DNA of 64,000 bases from Variovorax sp. IB41 (GCF_016405905.1 NZ_JAEFCB010000001.1:1116001-1180000); one strand, 5' to 3'. Positions 53,236 through 61,951 are shown, counted from the stretch's first letter. Numbers and translations are program-made. The notes: generated by a model not told the origin, from the sequence alone.

Positions 53236-53292
53236 ATGCATCCTTTTATCTTCGCTGTGGCCCGAATCCAATGGTGCATCAGATTGCATCAA
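53236..53292. promoter_or_regulatory. Candidate LacI-type operators (three TGCATC sites)
   Basis: The palindrome GATGCATC (53236-53243) and two direct TGCATCA copies (53276-53282 and 53286-53292, exactly 10 bases apart) lie between the divergent LacI and TRAP genes. LacI-family regulators bind short palindromes with a central CG or a similar step, and the 10-base spacing suits cooperative binding. The assignment is inferred from position. Confidence 0.45.
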
Positions 53293-53323
53293 CCGCATTC
53301 CGAAGATCCTGGAGACAAAAGAC

Positions 53324-54343
53324 ATGAACTCGCTGACCCGTCGCAGTGCGCTGCGCACCCTTTCCGCCCTCCCCGCCGCCGGCATCGTGTCGGCCGTGCC
53401 GCGCATCGCGCGCGCCGCGGAGTTCTCGTACAAGTACGGCAACAACCTGCCGCTGAGCCATCCGCTGAACATCCGCGCGCAAGAGGCCGCGGACCGCATC
53501 GCCAAGGAAACCAAGGGCCGGGTCGAGATCAAGATCTTCCCGAACAACCAGCTGGGCGGCGACACCGACATGCTCGCGCAGGTGCGCTCGGGCGGCATCG
53601 AGTTCTTCACGCCCTCGGCGCTCGTGATCGCCACGCTCGTGCCGGTGGCCGCCATCAACGCGGTGGGCTTCGCGTTCAGCGACTACAACCAGGTGTGGGG
53701 CGCGATGGACGGCAAGCTCGGCGCGCACGTGCGCGGCGCCATCGCCAAGTCGCGGCTCTACGCCTTCGAGAAGATGTGGGACAACGGCTTTCGCCAGACC
53801 ACCAGCAGCAAGGCCGCGGTCGCAAATGCGAAGGACATGGACGGCCTGAAGATTCGCGTGCCGGTGAGCCCGCTGTCGATCTCGATGTTCAAGGGCCTGG
53901 GCGCCGCGCCCGCGAGCCTGCAGTTCAGCGAGGTGTATTCCGCGCTGCAGACCAAGATCGTCGATGCGCAGGAGAACCCGCTGCCCATCATCCAGGTCGC
54001 CAAGCTCTTCGAGGTGCAGAAGTTCTGCTCGCTCACCAACCACATCTGGGACGGCTACTGGTTCATCGCCAACGGCCGCGCGTGGGACGCGTTGCCCGAT
54101 GACCTGAAGACCATCGTCGCGCGCGCCATCAACGAGGCGGGCATGCAGCAGCGCGAGGACATCAAGAAGCTCAACGAATCGGTGGTCGGCGACCTGCAGG
54201 CCAAGGGCCTCGCCATCAACCGCCCCACGGCCGACAGCTTCCGCGCGAAGCTGCGCGAATCGGGCTTCTACGGCGAGTGGAAGGGCCGCTTCGGCCCCGA
54301 GGCGTGGGCGCTGCTCGAAGGCGCCGTCGGCAAGCTGGCCTGA
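53324..54343 (+). CDS. TRAP transporter solute-binding protein (DctP family)
   Basis: A 339-residue periplasmic protein with a twin-arginine signal (LTRRSALRTL ... RIARA). DctP blocks follow: YKYGNNLPLSHPLNIRAQEAADRI, GRVEIKIFPNNQLGGDTDMLAQVRSG and LKIRVPVSPLSISMFKGLGAAP, with the ligand-binding Arg in the last. VYSALQTKIVDAQENPLPII is the hallmark DctP motif. It binds an acidic sugar or organic acid for the downstream fused DctQM permease, eight bases away. The export by Tat is unusual among TRAP proteins but known. Confidence 0.9.
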   Translation: MNSLTRRSALRTLSALPAAGIVSAVPRIARAAEFSYKYGNNLPLSHPLNIRAQEAADRIAKETKGRVEIKIFPNNQLGGDTDMLAQVRSGGIEFFTPSALVIATLVPVAAINAVGFAFSDYNQVWGAMDGKLGAHVRGAIAKSRLYAFEKMWDNGFRQTTSSKAAVANAKDMDGLKIRVPVSPLSISMFKGLGAAPASLQFSEVYSALQTKIVDAQENPLPIIQVAKLFEVQKFCSLTNHIWDGYWFIANGRAWDALPDDLKTIVARAINEAGMQQREDIKKLNESVVGDLQAKGLAINRPTADSFRAKLRESGFYGEWKGRFGPEAWALLEGAVGKLA

Positions 54344-54350
54344 GCGGGCC

Positions 54351-56246
54351 ATGGTGCATGAATCCACTTTCGAAGCCGCGCCTTTCACCGGCGCCGGCCC
54401 TTCGGCCAACGCGCTGAGCGGCATCGCCGCGCGCGCCGACCGCGTGCTCGGCGGCGCCGTCGAGGCGGTGGCCGCGCTGCTGGTGCTGGCCGAGATCTGC
54501 GTGCTGTTCGCGGGCGTGGTGTCGCGCTATGTGTTCCATGCGCCGCTGGTGTGGTCGGACGAACTCGCCTCGATCCTCTTTCTCTGGCTCTCGATGCTGG
54601 GCGCGGTGGTGGCGCTGCGGCGCGGCGAGCACATGCGCATGACGGCGCTGCTGCAGAAGGTGACGCCTTCGACGCGCGCCATGCTCGATGCGTTCGCCAT
54701 CGCCGCGTCGATCGCGTTCCTCGTGCTCATCATCTGGCCCTCGATCGACTATGCGCACGAGGAGTCGTTCATCGTCACGCCCGCGCTGGAGATCAGCAAC
54801 GCGTGGCGCGCCGCGGCCATTCCGGCGGGCATCGGCATCATGCTGGCGATGGCGCTGCTGCGCCTCGTGCGCGTGTGCACGGGCAAGCAGATCGCCGTCG
54901 CGGTGCTCGGCATGGCCGCGCTGGTGGCCGCCTTCTGGCTCGCCGCGCCGCTGTTCGCGACGCTCGGCAAGTTCAACCTCGTGATCTTCTTCGTGATCGT
55001 GGTGGCGGCGACGGTGCTCTCGGGCGTGCCCATCGCGTTTTCGTTCGCGCTCGCCACCTTCGGGTACCTGGCGCTCACCACGCGCACGCCGCTGCTTGTG
55101 ATGGTGGGGCGGCTGGACGAAGGCATGTCGCACCTCATCCTGCTGGCGGTGCCGCTCTTCATCTTCCTGGGCGCGCTGATCGAGATGACGGGCATGGCGC
55201 GCGCCATGATCCAGTTCCTCGCGAGCCTCCTGGGCCATGTGCGCGGCGGCCTCTCGTACGTGCTGATCGGCGCGATGTACCTGGTGTCGGGCATCTCGGG
55301 CTCCAAGATCGCCGACATGGCCGCCATCGCGCCGGTGCTGTTCCCCGAAATGGTCAAGCGCGGCGCCAAGCCCGGCGACCTGGTGGCGCTGCTCTCGGCC
55401 ACGGGCGCGCAGACCGAGACCATTCCGCCCTCGATCGTGCTCATCACCATCGGCTCGGTCACCGGCATCTCGATCGCCGCGCTCTTCACCGGCGGGCTGC
55501 TGCCGGCCGTGGTGCTCGGCGTGGCGCTGTGCGTGGTCGTGTGGTGGCGCTACCGCCGCGAAGACCTGAGCGGCGTGCAGCGCTACAGCAAGCGCGAAAT
55601 CGGCAAGCTGCTGATGGTCGCGCTGCCCGCGGTGCTGCTGCCCTTCGTGATCCGCGCCGCCGTGGTCGAGGGCGTGGCCACGGCCACCGAGGTGTCGACC
55701 ATCGGCATCGTGTATTCGGCGCTCGTGGGCCTCTTCGTGTACCGGCAGTTCGACTGGAAGCGGCTCAAGCCGATGCTGATCGACACGGCCTCGCTCTCGG
55801 GCGCGATCATCTTCATCGTGGGCTGCGCCACGGCCATGGCCTGGGGCCTCACGCAGTCGGGCTTCTCGCAGGACCTGGCCCGCATCATGGGCGCGCTGCC
55901 GGGCGGCGCGTATGGCTTCCTGGCTGTATCGATCGTCGCGTTCATCGTGCTGGGCAGCGTGCTCGAGGGCATTCCGGCCATCGTGCTGTTCGGACCGCTG
56001 CTCTTCCCCATCGCCAAGGCGGCGGGCGTGCACGAGGTGCACTACGCGATGGTGGTGATCTTCTCGATGGGCATCGGCCTCTTCGCGCCGCCCTTCGGCG
56101 TCGGCTACTACGGCGCGTGCGCCGTGAGCAAGGTCAACCCCGACGAGGGCATCAAGCACATCTGGGGCTACATCGCCGCGATGCTGGTGGGCCTCGTCAT
56201 CGTGGCCGCCTTCCCGTGGTTCTCGACCGGCTTCCTCAAGTTCTGA
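54351..56246 (+). CDS. TRAP transporter fused small and large permease (DctQM)
   Basis: A 631-residue membrane protein. The N-terminal ~170 residues are the DctQ part (four helices, with VSRYVFHAPLVWSDELASILFLWL). The remaining ~430 residues are DctM, with about 12 helices, PIAFSFALATFGYL, GLSYVLIGAMYLVSGISGSKIADMAAIAPVL and the GATGAQTETIPPSIVL-like gating block LSATGAQTETIPPS. It imports the ligand of the DctP protein with Na+. Its gene starts eight bases after dctP, so they form one operon with the enzymes downstream. Confidence 0.9.
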   Translation: MVHESTFEAAPFTGAGPSANALSGIAARADRVLGGAVEAVAALLVLAEICVLFAGVVSRYVFHAPLVWSDELASILFLWLSMLGAVVALRRGEHMRMTALLQKVTPSTRAMLDAFAIAASIAFLVLIIWPSIDYAHEESFIVTPALEISNAWRAAAIPAGIGIMLAMALLRLVRVCTGKQIAVAVLGMAALVAAFWLAAPLFATLGKFNLVIFFVIVVAATVLSGVPIAFSFALATFGYLALTTRTPLLVMVGRLDEGMSHLILLAVPLFIFLGALIEMTGMARAMIQFLASLLGHVRGGLSYVLIGAMYLVSGISGSKIADMAAIAPVLFPEMVKRGAKPGDLVALLSATGAQTETIPPSIVLITIGSVTGISIAALFTGGLLPAVVLGVALCVVVWWRYRREDLSGVQRYSKREIGKLLMVALPAVLLPFVIRAAVVEGVATATEVSTIGIVYSALVGLFVYRQFDWKRLKPMLIDTASLSGAIIFIVGCATAMAWGLTQSGFSQDLARIMGALPGGAYGFLAVSIVAFIVLGSVLEGIPAIVLFGPLLFPIAKAAGVHEVHYAMVVIFSMGIGLFAPPFGVGYYGACAVSKVNPDEGIKHIWGYIAAMLVGLVIVAAFPWFSTGFLKF

Positions 56247-56283
56247 TCACAACAACACACTCACATCACCGGAGCCAATTGCA

Positions 56284-56823
56284 ATGAGTCGATTCCTCGG
56301 CGAGATCCGCCAGCTGGGCTATGTCGTGCACGACATCGAAGCCGCCATGGACTACTGGAGCACCAAGCTGGGCGTGGGCCCGTGGTTCTACAACCCGAAG
56401 GTGCCCATCAAGAACTACCGCTACAACGGCCAGGCGCACGAGCCGCACAACTCGGTGGCGCTCGCGAACTCGGGTTACGTGCAGGTCGAACTGATCCAGA
56501 CGCGCAACGACGTGCCCTCGATGTACCGCGACTTCCTTCAGGCCGGTCGCACGGGCCTGCAGCACGTCGCCTACTGGACGGCCGACTACGACGCCGACCT
56601 CGCGCGCCTCACCGCGCAGGGCTTCAAGCCCGTGATGAGCGGCGAGGTGGGCGAGCGCGGCCGCTTCATCTACTTCGACACCGAGTACCACCCGGGCACG
56701 GTGATCGAGCTGTCGGAAGTGGCGGGCCCGAAGGGCAAGATGTTCGACCTGATCCGCAGCGCCTCCGAAGGCTGGGACGGCAGCGAACCCGTGCGCCCCT
56801 TCCCCGATTTGAGCAAGCTGTGA
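56284..56823 (+). CDS. VOC-superfamily (glyoxalase-fold) protein
   Basis: A 179-residue protein with two beta-alpha-beta-beta-beta repeats and a complete metal site: His16 in GYVVHD, Glu69 in VQVELIQ, His94 in GLQHVAYW and Glu142 in GTVIELSE. This set is that of methylmalonyl-CoA epimerase-like and glyoxalase-like VOC enzymes, which act by enolate chemistry on a metal-bound substrate. It lies between the permease and the RuBisCO-like gene, so it may isomerise or epimerise an acid-sugar intermediate of this pathway. Its exact reaction is unknown. Confidence 0.85.
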   Translation: MSRFLGEIRQLGYVVHDIEAAMDYWSTKLGVGPWFYNPKVPIKNYRYNGQAHEPHNSVALANSGYVQVELIQTRNDVPSMYRDFLQAGRTGLQHVAYWTADYDADLARLTAQGFKPVMSGEVGERGRFIYFDTEYHPGTVIELSEVAGPKGKMFDLIRSASEGWDGSEPVRPFPDLSKL

Positions 56824-56825
56824 CG

Positions 56826-58094
56826 ATGGCGGCCGAACGCATCCGCGCGCGCTACCTGATCGAGACGCCGGTCGAGCCGGCGGCCGTGGCCGAGGTGATG
56901 GCCGGCGAGCAATCGTGCGGCACCTTCACGCGCGTGGAGGGCGAGACCGATGCACTGCGCGAACGCGCGCGTGCCACCGTCGAGGCGATCACCGAGCTGG
57001 ACCCGGCCTCTTCGCCGAGCCTGCCGAACGCACTGCTCGAACGCAAGGGCACGCGCGGGCCGTGGCGGCGTGCGCATGTAGACATCTCGTTTCCCGTCGC
57101 GAACATCGGCGCCAACCTGCCGACGCTCGCGGCGACCGTCTCGGGCAACCTCTACGACCTGGGCGAAGTGACGGGCCTTCGGCTCGAATCGCTGCACGTG
57201 CCGGCCGCCTACCGCGCGCAGTTCGAGATGCCGCGCGTCGGCATCGAAGGCACGCGGCGCGCCACGGGCGTGACCAGCGGCGCGCTGGTCGGCACGATCA
57301 TCAAGCCGAATGTGGGCCTCTCGGCGGCGGACACCGCCGCACTGGTCGCCAGGCTCTGCGCCGCGGGCGTCGATTTCATCAAGGACGACGAGGTCTGCGC
57401 CGACCCCGCGCACGCGCCGCTGGCCGAGCGCGTGCCGGCCGTGATGGCGGTCGTGCGCGCACACCAGGAGCGCACCGGCAAGCACGTGATGGTGGCCTTC
57501 AACATCACCGACGAAACGGATGCGATGAAGCGCCATGCCGACCTCGTGGAGCGCGAAGGCGGCTCCTGCGTGATGGCCAGCCTCAACTGGTGTGGCCACT
57601 CGGGCATCCAGACGCTGCGGCGCCACACGGGCCTCGCGCTGCACGGCCACCGCAACGGCTACGGCGCGCTGTCGCGGCATCCGCTGCTGGGCATCTCGTT
57701 CCAGGCGTACCAGACGCTCTGGCGCCTTGCGGGCGTGGACCACATGCACGTGCACGGCCTGCAGGGCAAGTTCTCGCAGCCCGACAGCGAAGTCATCGAA
57801 TCGGCGCGCGACTGCTTCACGCCGCTCACCGATGCCGCAGACGACCGCGTGATGCCCGCCTTCTCCTCGGGCCAGTGGGCCGGCACCGTGCCCGCCACCT
57901 GGGCCGCCATCGGCAGCGACGACCTGCTCTTCATGGCCGGCGGCGGCATCCTCGCGCACCCGGACGGCGCCGAGGCCGGCGTGACCAGCATCCGCCAGGC
58001 TTGGTCGGCCGCGCGCGCGGGCACAGCGTTGCAGGACGCCGCGAAGAGTGCGCCCGAACTCGCGCGCGCCCTCGCCTTCTTCGGCAAGCCGTGA
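56826..58094 (+). CDS. RuBisCO-like protein (form IV), acid-sugar-phosphate type
   Basis: A 422-residue RuBisCO large-chain homologue. The carbamylated-lysine site is intact: FIKDDE (Lys186, Asp188, Glu189). The IKP lysine is kept (Lys160) but the second lysine of IKPKLGL is Asn162. HGHRNGYG (His273, Arg276) replaces the usual HIHR block, and loop 6 is changed. These substitutions mark a RuBisCO-like protein that does not fix CO2. Co-operonic with a DUF1537 kinase and a TRAP system, it resembles the D-apionate branch (OiaX/OiaT, 3-oxo-isoapionate-4-phosphate decarboxylase or transcarboxylase/hydrolase). That substrate is inferred. Confidence 0.85.
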   Translation: MAAERIRARYLIETPVEPAAVAEVMAGEQSCGTFTRVEGETDALRERARATVEAITELDPASSPSLPNALLERKGTRGPWRRAHVDISFPVANIGANLPTLAATVSGNLYDLGEVTGLRLESLHVPAAYRAQFEMPRVGIEGTRRATGVTSGALVGTIIKPNVGLSAADTAALVARLCAAGVDFIKDDEVCADPAHAPLAERVPAVMAVVRAHQERTGKHVMVAFNITDETDAMKRHADLVEREGGSCVMASLNWCGHSGIQTLRRHTGLALHGHRNGYGALSRHPLLGISFQAYQTLWRLAGVDHMHVHGLQGKFSQPDSEVIESARDCFTPLTDAADDRVMPAFSSGQWAGTVPATWAAIGSDDLLFMAGGGILAHPDGAEAGVTSIRQAWSAARAGTALQDAAKSAPELARALAFFGKP

Positions 58095-59428
58095 CGCCAG
58101 CGAACCCGGCACCCGCTGTCGTCTACTACGGCGACGATTTCACGGGCGCGACCGACACGCTCGGCACCGCGGCGCGAGCGGGCCTGCGCGCCCTGCTGTT
58201 CCTGGAGACGCCCGATGCCGCGCGGCTCGAACGCGCCGGCCCGCTCGACGTGCTGGGCATCGCGGGCGCGGCGCGCGCGATGACGCCGGGCGAGATGCAA
58301 GCCGAACTCGCGCCGGTGGCCGCGCTGTTCCGCGCGCTCGGCGCGCGCGTGCTGCACTACAAGACCTGCTCGACCTTCGACAGCGCGCCGCACATCGGCT
58401 CCATCGGCGCCGCCGTGCGCGCGTTGCGCGGCGCGGTCGAGCAGCCATGGACGGCGATCGTCGGCGGGCAGCCGAACCTCGGCCGGCATTGCCTGTTCGG
58501 CAACCTGTTCGCCGCGGCGGGCGCCGGCGGCGAGGTGTTCCGCATCGACCGGCATCCGACGATGAGTCGGCATCCGGTGACGCCGATGCACGAGGCCGAT
58601 CTGCGGCTGCTCCTGGCCGGGCAAGGCCTGGCCGACGTGCGCTCCATTCCTTTCACCGTCGCGTCGAAGGGCGGCGATGCGCTCGGCGAGGCGCTGCACG
58701 GCACGCTGCATCCGCCTTCACCCGCAACACCCCCCGAGGCCGTGCTGTTCGACGTGGCCGATGCAGCGCAACTCGCGGCCATCGGCGAGGTGCTGTGGGC
58801 CCACGCATTGCGCGACACCTTGCTGGCGGTGGGACCGAGCAGCGTGGTCGACGCGCTGGCCACGGCGCTCGGCACGCGCGCCGATGCGGCAACGACGCAG
58901 CCGGTCGTGACACCTGCGACCGGGCCCGTGCTCGTCCTTGCGGGCAGCCTCTCGCCCGTCACGGCGCGGCAGGTGGCGGCGGCGCGGTCATTCGACGTCG
59001 TGTGGCTCGACGCGCCGAAACTCGCCCTGCAGGACGCATCCACGCTGGAGCGCCATGCCCTCGACATCGCACAGGCGCTCGCTCGTGGCCGGAACGTCCT
59101 CGCCTGCACGCGCCCGCCCGAGCAGGCGTCGCCATCGCCGGACGTCGATGCCCAGGCGCTCGCGCGCGCCGGTGGTGAATTGCTGGTTCGCGTGCTGGCG
59201 CAAACGCCGCTGCGCCGCGTCGGCGTCGCCGGCGGCGACACCTCGAGCCATGGCGTGCAGGCGCTGGATGCCTGGGGCCTCTCCTACGTGGCCGACATGG
59301 GCGCGGGCGCCTCGCTGTGCCGCGTGCACAGCGACGACGCGCGGCTCGACGGCATGGAGATCATGCTCAAGGGCGGCCAGATGGGCACCGAGGACGTGTT
59401 CGAACGCCTGGTGCACGGCACGGACTGA
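58091..59428 (+). CDS. DUF1537 four-carbon acid-sugar kinase (OtnK/OiaK-like)
   Basis: A 445-residue protein with N-terminal YYGDDFTGATDTLG (residues 12-25), ASKGGDALGE and the C-terminal nucleotide-binding VGVAGGDTSSHGVQALDAWG, ending LKGGQMGTEDVFERL. These are DUF1537 marks. Characterised members phosphorylate 3-oxo-tetronates or 3-oxo-isoapionate. GTG 58091 overlaps the stop of the RuBisCO-like gene (GTGA), so the kinase and the RuBisCO-like enzyme are made together. It would supply the phosphorylated substrate. An upstream dehydrogenase (ApnO-like) is not in the window. Confidence 0.87.
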   Translation: MTPANPAPAVVYYGDDFTGATDTLGTAARAGLRALLFLETPDAARLERAGPLDVLGIAGAARAMTPGEMQAELAPVAALFRALGARVLHYKTCSTFDSAPHIGSIGAAVRALRGAVEQPWTAIVGGQPNLGRHCLFGNLFAAAGAGGEVFRIDRHPTMSRHPVTPMHEADLRLLLAGQGLADVRSIPFTVASKGGDALGEALHGTLHPPSPATPPEAVLFDVADAAQLAAIGEVLWAHALRDTLLAVGPSSVVDALATALGTRADAATTQPVVTPATGPVLVLAGSLSPVTARQVAAARSFDVVWLDAPKLALQDASTLERHALDIAQALARGRNVLACTRPPEQASPSPDVDAQALARAGGELLVRVLAQTPLRRVGVAGGDTSSHGVQALDAWGLSYVADMGAGASLCRVHSDDARLDGMEIMLKGGQMGTEDVFERLVHGTD

Positions 59429-59444
59429 TCCGCGTCGGGCCCGT

Positions 59445-59717
59445 CTACATCTGCCCCTGCCCGTCGCTGGTGCGGTCGTGCACCCAGCGCACCGCCTGCT
59501 GCTCGGCATGGCGCAGCGCCTCCACCTCGGTGGCGTAGGAGCCTTCGTCGGTGTCGTTGGGCAGCTCGATGTCTTCGGGCTGGTCCGACCGGCCCTGGCA
59601 GCGCACGACCGGCCGGTAGGTCAGGTCGTCGATGCGCTCGGCGCGGCACAGGAACATCCAGCCCCTGTAGGTGAAGGTGACGAGACGCTCGTCGAGCGGC
59701 GGTGAGGTGGTGTCCAT
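59445..59717 (-). CDS. Small hypothetical protein
   Basis: A 90-residue acidic soluble protein. It contains DERLVTFTYRGWMFLCRAERIDD and ends with a His/Trp-containing helix (ALRHAEQQAVRWVHDRTSD). No family recognised. ATG 59717 is the start; the gene is convergent with the acid-sugar kinase and only 17 bases lie between the two stops. Confidence 0.6.
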   Translation of the reverse strand: MDTTSPPLDERLVTFTYRGWMFLCRAERIDDLTYRPVVRCQGRSDQPEDIELPNDTDEGSYATEVEALRHAEQQAVRWVHDRTSDGQGQM

Positions 59718-59876
59718 GGGTGGCCTTGTCTTTCCTTGTGATCGGCCTTCAATCTGCGCCGCGCTCCCAGGGACGCGTGTGAGAACCGGCCCACGTCGCG
59801 CGTCGGCAGAAGCACCGGATCGGCGGCTGCGCGCTGCGCTACGGTCGGCGAACATCCACATACAAGCACGCCCATC

Positions 59877-60110
59877 ATGGAAATCCTCTCCCTCATTCAA
59901 TGGCCGGCCTTCGCCGCCTCGGTCGCCGCGGCCTGGCTGGTGGCCTCGAATGCCAAAGGCCGCCGGAACGTCGGCTTCTGGGTCTTCCTGGCGAGCAATG
60001 TGCTGTGGACGGTGTGGGGCGTGCACACGCAGGCGTGGGCGCTGATCGCGCTGCAGGTGTGCCTGGCGGCGCTGAACATCCGCGGCCTCTTCAAGACCGA
60101 AGAGGGGTAA
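59877..60110 (+). CDS. Small membrane protein
   Basis: A 77-residue protein with three short hydrophobic stretches (LIQWPAFAASVAAAWLVAS, VGFWVFLASNVLWTVWGV, ALIALQVCLAALNIRGLF) separated by a basic loop NAKGRRN. The layout is like small PnuC- or SemiSWEET-type membrane proteins, but no motif is decisive. It precedes the HHE protein by 110 bases. Confidence 0.65.
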   Translation: MEILSLIQWPAFAASVAAAWLVASNAKGRRNVGFWVFLASNVLWTVWGVHTQAWALIALQVCLAALNIRGLFKTEEG

Positions 60111-60220
60111 GCACAGGCGGTGCTGCGCGCCTTGCATGCGCACGCGAAGAATTCCTACGCAGCCGCTGCACGTCGCTGCGCATCTTTGGCTTCCCCACAA
60201 CCCTCAACCAGGAGCCCACG

Positions 60221-60712
60221 ATGCCCACCACCAAGCGCGCACATCCCGATGCATGCAGCCTGCTCGACACCGACCACAAGAACGTCAAGAAGATGTTCAG
60301 CGCCTACGAAGAGCTCATGGAGTCCAGGGCCGCGAGCGCTACCGACAAGAAGCGCGAGCTGGCCAACCAGATCTGCATGGAGCTGACGGTTCACGCGCAG
60401 ATCGAGGAAGAAATCTTCTACCCCGCCGTGCGCGAAGCCATCAAGGAAACCGACCTGCTCGACGAAGCCGAGGTGGAGCACGCCACCGCCAAGGACCTCA
60501 TCGCCCAGTTGCAGGACGCCACCGAGGTCGACGAGATGTTCGACGCCAAGGTGAAGGTGCTCGGCGAGTACATCGACCACCACGTCAAGGAGGAGCGCAA
60601 CGAGATGTTCCCCAAGGCGCGCGCCACCAAGCTGGACCTCGTCGCGATGCGCGAACTGCTCGCCGCGCGCAAGGAAGAGCTGATGGCCGAACTGATGGGC
60701 GAACCCGCCTGA
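60221..60712 (+). CDS. Hemerythrin HHE-domain protein
   Basis: A 163-residue four-helix protein with the HHE ligands in LLDTDHKNVKKMFSAYEE, MELTVHAQIEEEIFYPAVRE, AEVEHATAKDLI and YIDHHVKEERNEMFP. It should bind a di-iron centre and act in O2, NO or redox sensing or storage, as proposed for stress-linked HHE proteins. ATG 60221 follows AGGAG. It is followed 13 bases later by an isochorismatase-type gene, probably in the same transcript. Confidence 0.87.
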   Translation: MPTTKRAHPDACSLLDTDHKNVKKMFSAYEELMESRAASATDKKRELANQICMELTVHAQIEEEIFYPAVREAIKETDLLDEAEVEHATAKDLIAQLQDATEVDEMFDAKVKVLGEYIDHHVKEERNEMFPKARATKLDLVAMRELLAARKEELMAELMGEPA

Positions 60713-60725
60713 GGGCTGCCCGGGG

Positions 60726-61331
60726 ATGCCCTCCAAGCCGTCCGGCATCCTCGCACCGGAGCGTGCAGCCGGGCATACCGCGCTGCTGATCATCGACATG
60801 ATCAGCTGCTGGGATTTTCCGGACGCCGAGAAGCTCCTGCCCCGGGCCGCGGCGATTGCTCCGCGCATCGCCGCGCTCAAGGCCCGCTGCCGAAAGGCGG
60901 GCGTGCCCGTCATCTACGCGAACGACAACCGCGGCCGCTGGCGTTCGGACTTTCCCGCGCTGGTCGAGGAATCGCTCGCACAGGACAGCGCGGGCGCGGG
61001 CGTCACGCGCGCCTTGCAGCCCGAGCCGGACGACTATTTCGTGCTGAAGCCCAAGCAGTCGGCGTTCTTCGGCACGCCGTTGGAGTTGCTGCTGCGGCAC
61101 CTGGATGCGCGGCGGCTCATCTTGACCGGCGTTGCGAGCGACCAGTGCGTGCTGGTCACGGCCACCGAAGCGGGCATGCGCGACCTGGCGGTGGTGGTGC
61201 CGCGTGATTGCGTGGCCTCGCAGTCGGCCAGGCGCAACGAAATCGTGCTGCGGCAGCTGGAAGATGTCCAGAACCTGCCGACCACGCCCTCCGCGCGCAT
61301 TCGCCTGGTACCCCGGCGCCGCCGCGCCTGA
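60726..61331 (+). CDS. Isochorismatase-family cysteine hydrolase
   Basis: A 201-residue protein with the catalytic triad of the family: Asp24 in LLIIDMI, Lys108 or Lys110 in FVLKPKQSAF, and Cys141 in GVASDQCVLVTA. The cis-peptide segment TGVASDQC is intact. Such enzymes hydrolyse nicotinamide, N-carbamoyl-amino acids, isochorismate or related amides. The substrate cannot be told here. The short spacing to the HHE gene suggests a shared transcript. Confidence 0.85.
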   Translation: MPSKPSGILAPERAAGHTALLIIDMISCWDFPDAEKLLPRAAAIAPRIAALKARCRKAGVPVIYANDNRGRWRSDFPALVEESLAQDSAGAGVTRALQPEPDDYFVLKPKQSAFFGTPLELLLRHLDARRLILTGVASDQCVLVTATEAGMRDLAVVVPRDCVASQSARRNEIVLRQLEDVQNLPTTPSARIRLVPRRRRA

Positions 61332-61450
61332 GACGAGACGGCCCGGGTGTCGGCGCCGGACGACACGGGTGTGCGCCGTGTGTCCTCATGCCGGCGCCGC
61401 GCGAGCCTCTACGGTGAGTTCTTGAAATCACCAACCACGGAGAACATTTC

Positions 61451-61951
61451 ATGACCGCCACCACCGGAAACACCAGCAAGCTCTGGGAGCTGATCAAGGA
61501 CACCCGCTACGGCATGCTCACGCACCGCCATGCCGACGGCCAACTGCACAGCCACCCGCTGACCACGCAGAACAAGGACGTCGACGAGAACGCGACGCTC
61601 TACTTCTTCGTGCCGAAGGACGGGGAGATCGCGCGCCACGTCGCGACCGACCCGACCGTGAACGTCTCCTACGCCAACACCGACGACGACAGCTACGTCT
61701 CCGTCTCGGGCCATGCGGCGCTGCTCGAAGACGCAGCCAAGAAGGAGGCCCTGTTCAACAAGATGGCCAAGGCCTGGTTCCCCGACGGACCCACCGACCC
61801 GAACCTGGGCCTCCTGGCGGTGAGCGTACTGCGCGCCGAATACTGGGACGTGGACGACAGCAAGATGGTGCAGCTGTTCAAGATGGCCAAGGCCGCGGTC
61901 ACGGGCAAGACGCCGGACCTGGGCGAACACAAGAAGGTCGCCGTTTCCTGA
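61451..61951 (+). CDS. Pyridoxamine-5'-phosphate-oxidase-like (general stress protein 26-type) flavin-binding protein
   Basis: A 166-residue split-barrel protein. LWELIKDTRYGMLTHRHADGQLHSHPLTTQ and LYFFVPKDGEIARHVATDPTVNVSYA are the marks of the general-stress FMN-binding family. ATG 61451 follows GGAG. The stop TGA overlaps the start of the next gene (TGATG), so these are coupled. The role is stress-linked but undefined. Confidence 0.85.
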   Translation: MTATTGNTSKLWELIKDTRYGMLTHRHADGQLHSHPLTTQNKDVDENATLYFFVPKDGEIARHVATDPTVNVSYANTDDDSYVSVSGHAALLEDAAKKEALFNKMAKAWFPDGPTDPNLGLLAVSVLRAEYWDVDDSKMVQLFKMAKAAVTGKTPDLGEHKKVAVS

